Shown: positions 1-3,541 of the stretch, piece after piece
Layout: the number at the start of each line of letters is the position of its first letter
Numbering within the stretch: the first letter of the stretch is position 1
NCBI GenBank assembly: GCA_028682925.1
Contig: JAJRAG010000029.1
Location: forward strand, 1-5,087
Reading direction: 5' to 3'
Source of the DNA: Methanomassiliicoccales archaeon
GTDB taxonomy: Archaea > Thermoplasmatota > Thermoplasmata > Methanomassiliicoccales > JACIVX01
Length of the DNA: 5,087 nucleotides
Notes under the pieces: generated by a model
Databases searched by the model: none
Told to the model about the DNA's origin: nothing
What the model saw: the letters and a program-made list of their open reading frames with translations, nothing else
Made by a program: the position numbers and the translations under genes

Positions 1-181
1 CGATCTTCTCGCCCTTCTTTATCGCCTTCGTGGCAATCTTGTGACCGAACTGTATGTCCCTCCGAACGGTCAACTTCATTTCCTTCCCGTTCTTGACAAT
101 GACTTCCTCGCCAGATGGGACACTACCGATTGCGGTGGCAACATTGTCCTTGTCATCCATCTTGATTGCAATTGAACTCAT
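1..181 (-). CDS. UxaA-family SAF-domain dehydratase subunit, N-terminal 60 residues (partial)
   Basis: The minus strand reads 60 codons from ATG at 181 to the window edge, where the gene is cut. The protein resembles the N-terminal SAF domain of UxaA-type enzymes (altronate dehydratase, galactarate dehydratase, SuyA sulfolactate lyase). It has a DNVATAI segment at residues 12-18, as in the family's usual 'DNVA.AL', and a GHKIA motif at 46-50 followed by KGEKI at 56-60. These proteins eliminate water, or sulfite in SuyA, from 2-hydroxyacids in the cytoplasm. In archaea the SAF part is often a separate small subunit of about 100 residues, with the catalytic part encoded next door; the window ends too early to tell whether it is split or fused here. 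I chose ATG at 181 over the in-frame ATG at 160 because a GAGGT ribosome binding site lies 5 nt upstream of it, and a stop lies at 194-196. It follows the LarA-like gene by 63 bp on the same strand. The family call is fairly secure; the substrate is unknown. Confidence 0.8.
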   Translation of the reverse strand, partial: MSSIAIKMDDKDNVATAIGSVPSGEEVIVKNGKEMKLTVRRDIQFGHKIATKAIKKGEKI

Positions 182-186
182 TGATG

Positions 187-230
187 ACCTCTGCTACTTG
201 CATATCAGAAATGCGAATATTGTATTAACA
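187..230 (-). promoter_or_regulatory. Leader of the UxaA-like gene: ribosome binding site and weak TATA-like element
   Basis: On the minus strand GAGGT (191-187) ends 5 nt before the ATG at 181, a good Shine-Dalgarno match that fixes that start. Further upstream the 63-bp gap is A/T-rich, with TTAATA (228-223) and AATATT (221-216) about 37-45 bp before the start. Either could be an internal TATA box, or the gene may simply be co-transcribed with the LarA gene. The ribosome site is convincing; the promoter is only a possibility. Confidence 0.4.
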
Positions 231-244
231 ACCATCTCCTCGAA

Positions 245-1522
245 TCATTCTCCTCTACAGACAGGGAGCACCTCCCCGCCATGGTGGATGATCCCTATCG
301 AAGCCTCCTTTCCATGTCTCTCAAAAGCCATCCTCAAGGCACCCTCCAAATCGTCCGCATGATCCATTAGCATCTGTCTTTTCATCTCACGTGTGAGTCC
401 GTCAGAGACGGCTATGACTCTCACACCCTCGATCCCTTTCTTTATCAGCATCAGGAGGGAGCCTGCGACTCTATCGTCGACCTGATCGCGAGTCATCATG
501 TCCTTCAGTTCCGAGTATGAACAGCGCCCATGATCGGCCAGGAAGGGGTGGTTTGCGGAGATACCATCAGGCGCCGCGGTAAGGAAGATGACGGTTCCTC
601 CATCCTTCACTGCCCTCCTCGAATATGACAAAGGTTTGGTCGCCTGCCACATGTCAAAATCCGCTGGATACGCCTCCTGGATCACAATATCAGCCTTCTG
701 ATGGATCTCTTGAACGAACATTCGTCTGGAATCGTCGATGCCGGCATTGTGGGCAAATTCGAGGTCTCCAGCGACGACCTTGACGACCTCTTTCCTACTG
801 TTGACGACGACGTTCACGATGAAGTCGAGGCCAGTTTTCCTCGCTACAGCTCGCATTTCGTCCATCACCTTATTCTGGGCCATTCCTGCGAAATCCAACA
901 CCTTGTCATCATCGTCGAATATCGAGTAGTGCGTGGCAGCAGTAGTGTCAGGACCCGAAATCCCTGGCTGTATGATCTTCGCACCGCCAGAGAAGCCTGC
1001 CCAACAGTGAGGGACAATGCTGCCGAGCCCTATCAGGAAATCGGCCTCGAAAGCGATCTTGTTGATCGTCACCGGCGTTCCGGTGTCAGTTCTCCCAATA
1101 GATACCAGGTTTCTGGGATCCATCCATTCGTGATTGACAACTCTTACCCTCGATACGATTTCCTCTCCAAACGTGCTCAGTATCTCTTTCTTCGTCATGT
1201 ATCTGTGAGTGCCGAGAGCGATCAGAATCGTGACATCATCGTCCGTGACACCAGCATTGTTCAATTCCTCAAGGAGAATCGGCAAGATCCGCTTCCTTGG
1301 AGTAGGACGTGTCAAATCGTCTGCTATTATGACAACATGCATTCCTGGTCCGACCAACTTGGCGAGACGCTCACAACCGACGGGATTCATTATTGCGTTC
1401 TTAATCGCCGTCTCCTCGTCTCCTACTACAGGAAGGTCCTCAGGCCAGAGTTCCCACAAAACGTTCCCGTCGGGTATGTCTACTTCGATATCTCTGGAAC
1501 CATAGATCAGTCCGATTCTCAT
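245..1522 (-). CDS. larA: LarA-type nickel-pincer-nucleotide 2-hydroxyacid racemase/epimerase homologue
   Basis: A complete 425-residue protein, the usual LarA length (about 420-430). LarA enzymes interconvert 2-hydroxyacid stereoisomers by hydride transfer to a covalently bound nickel-pincer nucleotide. Every residue I recall as functional in Lactiplantibacillus plantarum LarA has a counterpart at nearly constant offset: DDLTRPTP at 68-75 (Asp and Arg), His106 in ALGTHR, His172 in IVPH, Lys182 in GFSGGAK (cofactor-anchoring lysine, K184 in L. plantarum), His198 in AATHY (nickel ligand, H200), and Gln293/Lys296 in WQATK (Q295/K298). It should therefore be catalytically competent. Lactate is only one known substrate of this superfamily; others act on malate, phenyllactate or sugar acids, so specificity is open. 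The cofactor genes larB, larC and larE are not in the window. It lies between a DUF2099 gene and a UxaA-type dehydratase on the same strand, suggesting epimerisation before dehydration. The ATG at 1522 has a short AGGT 3 nt upstream and a TATA-like element about 32 bp upstream. Confidence 0.9.
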   Translation of the reverse strand: MRIGLIYGSRDIEVDIPDGNVLWELWPEDLPVVGDEETAIKNAIMNPVGCERLAKLVGPGMHVVIIADDLTRPTPRKRILPILLEELNNAGVTDDDVTILIALGTHRYMTKKEILSTFGEEIVSRVRVVNHEWMDPRNLVSIGRTDTGTPVTINKIAFEADFLIGLGSIVPHCWAGFSGGAKIIQPGISGPDTTAATHYSIFDDDDKVLDFAGMAQNKVMDEMRAVARKTGLDFIVNVVVNSRKEVVKVVAGDLEFAHNAGIDDSRRMFVQEIHQKADIVIQEAYPADFDMWQATKPLSYSRRAVKDGGTVIFLTAAPDGISANHPFLADHGRCSYSELKDMMTRDQVDDRVAGSLLMLIKKGIEGVRVIAVSDGLTREMKRQMLMDHADDLEGALRMAFERHGKEASIGIIHHGGEVLPVCRGE

Positions 1523-1525
1523 GAT

Positions 1526-1557
1526 ACCTGAATGGAAGAGAGGAGAAGGACATTATA
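1526..1557 (-). promoter_or_regulatory. Candidate internal promoter and short ribosome site for the LarA-like gene
   Basis: The minus strand reads AGTATAAT across 1559-1552, a TATA-like box centred about 32 bp before the ATG at 1522. This is the same spacing seen for the GNAT gene's TATA box. Archaeal transcription usually starts about 25 bp downstream of the box centre, giving a very short leader. AGGT at 1529-1526 lies 3 nt before the ATG, a weak Shine-Dalgarno. The 125-bp gap from the preceding gene supports an independent start. Inferred from sequence only. Confidence 0.5.
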
Positions 1558-1569
1558 CTTACCGATTGT

Positions 1570-1608
1570 CGTTCGCATTCGAAGATGTTCCTCGAATGTA
1601 GACGAACG
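1570..1608. repeat. Imperfect palindrome upstream of the LarA-like gene promoter
   Basis: CATTCGA (1576-1582) and TCGAATG (1592-1598) form a perfect 7-bp inverted repeat around a 9-nt centre. Outside it CGTTCG (1570-1575) matches CGAACG (1603-1608), giving 13 paired bases in all with one 4-nt bulge (1599-1602). It lies just upstream of the putative TATA box at 1552-1557, on the side where archaeal activators often bind. No T-run follows on the minus strand, so a terminator is unlikely. It could be an operator, or a hairpin in the read-through transcript from the DUF2099 gene. Confidence 0.5.
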
Positions 1609-1647
1609 TACCATCGATTACCAGACGAGGATTTTGGTCCATGCATT

Positions 1648-2508
1648 CTATATCAAAGGCTCGGGTTGTTTGCCAGAGGGCATCAGTGGGAGACTTGCTC
1701 GGTGAATGATCAGCCCCTCATCGAAATGATATGCTCGGTTGAGCACCAGTCTCTTTCCAACGTCGCTGAACGCGAAAACCGGTATCGATATCCCTATCTG
1801 GATTTTCGCCCGACCCTCCGCGACCAATCGTATCTCCTTCGACGCGCATGCCCAGACGATGTCGCAATACTTCGCCAGAGTCAGCGCATCTTCCTTGCTG
1901 ACACCACTATTGTGAACGGCGAATACTATAGGAGGGTGGCCGGAGACATGTCCCATCTCTCGTAGTGTCCTGGCTTCGAACGACCTCAGTCCAGTGATAG
2001 TGACCGCTATGTTCTTGAAACCGCCTCTCACAGCTTTCAGATATCCCTTCACTGGATCTATCGTGCAAACATCGTCGAGAAGCGTGCATCCTCTCTGTCT
2101 GAGCCCCTCCTGGATTTCGGGAATCGGATCGGTCCGAATAAGTCCAGTCATGTGCGCACCAGTCGCCTGTAGGACTTCCGGACGCGTCACGATTGTCGTA
2201 CCCGCACCTTCGCAGACAACGACGGCGGCATCAATGAGCCCCTCGGTCATCCCATCCATTATTATCTCAGAAGCGCCGAACGATACGGGCTTCTCGTCGG
2301 ACTCAAGGACCCTATTCGGACCGTACATTCCATACTCCGCCATGTGACGTTCCAGAACCCTTCTTACGGTATCTCGGCTCTCTTCGTCGCAACCATAGAG
2401 CTGGCTCCTCAACGGACAGCGCTTGATCTTTGGATCACTGAGAACTGTTATCTCTCCGTCCTTCACCAGCACAAGGGCCTTCGCCATCTCGAGCATGTGT
2501 TCAGACAT
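1648..2508 (-). CDS. DUF2099 family protein (methanogenesis marker protein 8-like)
   Basis: A complete 286-residue protein that I recognise by pattern as DUF2099, the family called methanogenesis marker protein 8. Recognisable segments are IKRCPLRSQLYGC (28-40), VVVCEGAGTTIVTRPEVL (96-113), TDPIPEI (126-132), DPVKGYLKAV (151-160), IVFAVHNSGVS (194-204) and CDIVWACASKEIRLVA (215-230). It has seven cysteines (31, 40, 99, 141, 148, 215, 221), several within these blocks. I see no signal peptide or membrane segment, so it is probably cytoplasmic. The family was defined by its restriction to methanogens and has no established biochemical function, so none is assigned. The start at 2508 is supported by AGGGGGT 4 nt upstream, which overlaps the stop codon of the acetyltransferase gene; the two are almost certainly co-transcribed. 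After the TAG stop there is a 125-bp gap before the LarA-like gene on the same strand. Confidence 0.78.
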   Translation of the reverse strand: MSEHMLEMAKALVLVKDGEITVLSDPKIKRCPLRSQLYGCDEESRDTVRRVLERHMAEYGMYGPNRVLESDEKPVSFGASEIIMDGMTEGLIDAAVVVCEGAGTTIVTRPEVLQATGAHMTGLIRTDPIPEIQEGLRQRGCTLLDDVCTIDPVKGYLKAVRGGFKNIAVTITGLRSFEARTLREMGHVSGHPPIVFAVHNSGVSKEDALTLAKYCDIVWACASKEIRLVAEGRAKIQIGISIPVFAFSDVGKRLVLNRAYHFDEGLIIHRASLPLMPSGKQPEPLI

Positions 2509-2520
2509 GACGACCCCCTA
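2509..2520 (-). promoter_or_regulatory. Ribosome binding site overlapping the upstream stop codon
   Basis: On the minus strand the acetyltransferase stop TAG (2520-2518) runs into a G-rich stretch, AGGGGGT (2519-2513), which ends 4 nt before the DUF2099 ATG at 2508. The shared bases indicate translational coupling between the two genes and support the 2508 start over the internal ATG four codons later. Confidence 0.65.
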
Positions 2521-2997
2521 GCTTGCCCCAGAATCTCGACCTATGGTCTTCCTCATGAGATAGTTGTTACCTTGCCTGCCGGCCATCTTGTACCCTAGGT
2601 GCTCATAGAACTTGATCGCGATATCGTTCGTACTTTGCACCCATAGTTCCACCCTCTCAAGAGTGTACCTCTCACCCCATTCCTCGATCCTGGCCATCAT
2701 GAGGCTTCCAAGTCCCTGCTGCTGATACTGGCGATGAAGCTGAATTGATATTATGAATACGCTGTCGATCCGTCTAATCACCGTGAAGTATCCGACTATC
2801 TCCCCGTCGATCTCAAGGACCTCAGTGTAGGAATCTGGATCCAGAACGGCATGGACCAGTGTATCATCCTTCCATTCTGTACCCCAAGCTGAAAGAAGGA
2901 TGTGTGACATGTTGCTCTTGCTCATCTTGACAAGAGTTGGCACATCTCTCTTGTCCATGCGACGAAATCGCGCATCAAGTCCTAATCCGGTTATCAT
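2518..2997 (-). CDS. GNAT family N-acetyltransferase
   Basis: A 159-residue single-domain GNAT protein, the usual size. GNAT enzymes transfer an acetyl group from acetyl-CoA to an amine. The N-terminal strand ARFRRMDKRDVPTLVKM (9-25) matches the family's first beta strand and helix. EIDGEIVGYFTV (62-73) is the central hairpin. Motif A, the acetyl-CoA pyrophosphate loop, is QQQGLG at 92-97 (Q-x-x-G-x-G) after IQLHRQY. Motif B is NDIAIKFYEHLGY at 124-136, with Tyr131 in the usual general-acid position. These features could fit a RimI-like protein N-terminal acetylase or a small-molecule acetylase, and the substrate cannot be read from sequence. I kept the ATG at 2997 because starting at Met14 would remove the first strand. 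No Shine-Dalgarno precedes it, but a TATA box sits about 32 bp upstream, so the mRNA is probably near-leaderless. It is the first gene of the minus-strand set and is coupled to the DUF2099 gene by a 9-bp gap. Confidence 0.88.
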   Translation of the reverse strand: MITGLGLDARFRRMDKRDVPTLVKMSKSNMSHILLSAWGTEWKDDTLVHAVLDPDSYTEVLEIDGEIVGYFTVIRRIDSVFIISIQLHRQYQQQGLGSLMMARIEEWGERYTLERVELWVQSTNDIAIKFYEHLGYKMAGRQGNNYLMRKTIGRDSGAS

Positions 2998-3010
2998 GTA
3001 TGTCGTCCGA

Positions 3011-3036
3011 TTAAATCCTACCTTGATTTAAATCCT
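3011..3036. repeat. 9-bp direct repeat spanning the GNAT gene promoter
   Basis: TTAAATCCT occurs at 3011-3019 and again at 3028-3036, a perfect direct repeat with a 17-bp period. The second copy overlaps the likely TATA box of the minus-strand GNAT gene and the first lies between that box and the start codon. It could be a repressor site covering the core promoter, or a duplicated TATA element. Confidence 0.5.
3026..3033 (-). promoter_or_regulatory. TATA box of the GNAT-DUF2099 transcription unit
   Basis: ATTTAAAT (3026-3033) is centred about 32 bp before the GNAT ATG at 2997. A start about 25 bp downstream of its centre would leave only a few untranslated bases, consistent with the lack of a Shine-Dalgarno. 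The nearer TTAAAT at 3011-3016 is only about 16 bp from the ATG, too close to act for this start. Confidence 0.6.
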
Positions 3037-3106
3037 TCCGGAGCATCTCATCGAGAGAAAAGACTGCGGTCGAGATTGGCCAGCATCGAGATGACTGAAA
3101 TGTGAG

Positions 3107-3151
3107 GGAAAGACTATAAATAATCGCTCGACGTGTTCAGCGTCCGAGGTG
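3107..3151 (+). promoter_or_regulatory. Promoter and ribosome binding site of the HesB/IscA gene
   Basis: The sequence GGAAAGAC followed by TATAAATA (3115-3122) resembles a purine-rich BRE plus archaeal TATA box. Transcription would begin near 3143-3146. GAGGTG at 3146-3151 is a strong Shine-Dalgarno lying 8 nt before the ATG at 3160. Together they rule out the in-frame GTG at 3133, which is only about 15 bp from the TATA centre and would lie upstream of the transcript. Confidence 0.75.
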
Positions 3152-3159
3152 CGATATAC

Positions 3160-3480
3160 ATGGTAGATGTAAGCCCAGAGGCGACGAAGTTCATCAAAGA
3201 CCTTCTGACCAAGAATGAGAAACAAGGGTTCGGAGTCAAGATTTACATGGCCGGTGTTGGATGTTCAGGGCCGCAGTTCGGGATGGCCTTCCAAGAAAGC
3301 AAGAAGGATGGTGAAATCGAGCAGAAGGTGGATGGATTTTCCTTCTACTTCGATGATGAGACTCGGGAGTTCCTCGATGGATGCAAGATCGACTTCATCG
3401 AGACACCGCAGGGCTCGGGACTGATCATCCAGAACCCTGAGATGTCTGGATGTGGGTCGTGTGGTGGCGGGTGCCACTGA
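3160..3480 (+). CDS. HesB/IscA A-type iron-sulfur cluster carrier with Cys-rich tail
   Basis: A 106-residue protein of the A-type (HesB/IscA/ErpA) family, which binds iron or Fe-S clusters and delivers them to apo-proteins in the cytoplasm. Family features are SPEATKFIKDLL (5-16), VGCSGPQFGMAF (33-44) with the conserved Cys35, the beta-strand region GFSFYFDDETREFLDG (59-74), and TPQGSGLIIQNP (82-93), matching the usual 'QGSGF...NP'. Most bacterial members end in a Cys-x-Cys pair. Here the tail is CGSCGGGCH, giving Cys98, Cys101 and Cys105 plus a terminal His, with one more cysteine at 75. Start choice: ATG at 3160 has a strong Shine-Dalgarno 8 nt upstream and a TATA box about 42 bp upstream, so the GTG at 3133 is rejected. 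It is divergent from the GNAT gene and lies 58 bp before hef on the same strand. The family call is secure; which apo-proteins it serves is unknown. Confidence 0.9.
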   Translation: MVDVSPEATKFIKDLLTKNEKQGFGVKIYMAGVGCSGPQFGMAFQESKKDGEIEQKVDGFSFYFDDETREFLDGCKIDFIETPQGSGLIIQNPEMSGCGSCGGGCH

Positions 3481-3484
3481 TCGG

Positions 3485-3515
3485 CTTTTTCAAACCCCTC
3501 CCCAAAACCCTTTTC
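3485..3515 (+). terminator. Possible T-rich terminator after the HesB/IscA gene
   Basis: CTTTTT at 3485-3490 lies a few bases after the HesB stop, and a second short run CTTTTC follows at 3510-3515. Archaeal termination often needs only T-rich runs. Both are short and there is no hairpin, so read-through into hef is also possible. The rest of the 58-bp gap shows no clear TATA box for hef. Confidence 0.3.
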
Positions 3516-3530
3516 TAGATTCTCGATTAT

Positions 3531-3541
3531 GTGATGGCGTG
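3531..3541 (+). promoter_or_regulatory. GTG start context of hef
   Basis: The hef frame has no ATG near its conserved N-terminus. The GTG at 3539-3541 begins MFIKHPLI, the expected family start. GTGAT at 3531-3535, 3 nt upstream, matches the 3' part of the archaeal Shine-Dalgarno (AGGAGGTGAT) at the right distance, but the core GGAGG is missing, so initiation may be weak. The ATG at 3534 is out of frame. Confidence 0.55.

Noticed and set aside
54..362. Plus-strand open frame of 102 codons at the left end
   Set aside because: It runs antisense across the UxaA SAF domain and the end of the LarA-like gene, both supported by protein motifs. Its serine/proline/threonine-rich translation matches nothing I recognise.
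701..1531. A 276-codon plus-strand open frame opposite the LarA-like gene
   Set aside because: Its translation shows no recognisable family and it is entirely antisense to a protein with complete LarA active-site motifs. It looks like a by-product of codon bias in the opposite strand.
1576..1598. The palindrome as an intrinsic terminator for the DUF2099 transcript
   Set aside because: No T-run follows the stem on the minus strand; the downstream sequence is mixed and leads into a TATA-like box.
1585..1965. Plus-strand open frame of 126 codons
   Set aside because: It mostly overlaps the DUF2099 gene on the other strand, has no ribosome site or promoter of its own, and has an arginine/tyrosine-rich composition typical of shadow frames.
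2958..2960. Internal ATG (Met14) as the GNAT start
   Set aside because: It would delete the residues forming the first GNAT beta strand, and the TATA spacing fits the ATG at 2997.
3133..3159. GTG at 3133 as the start of the HesB/IscA gene, adding nine residues
   Set aside because: It lies about 15 bp from the TATA centre, so it should be upstream of the transcript. The ATG at 3160 has a strong Shine-Dalgarno and gives the normal family N-terminus.
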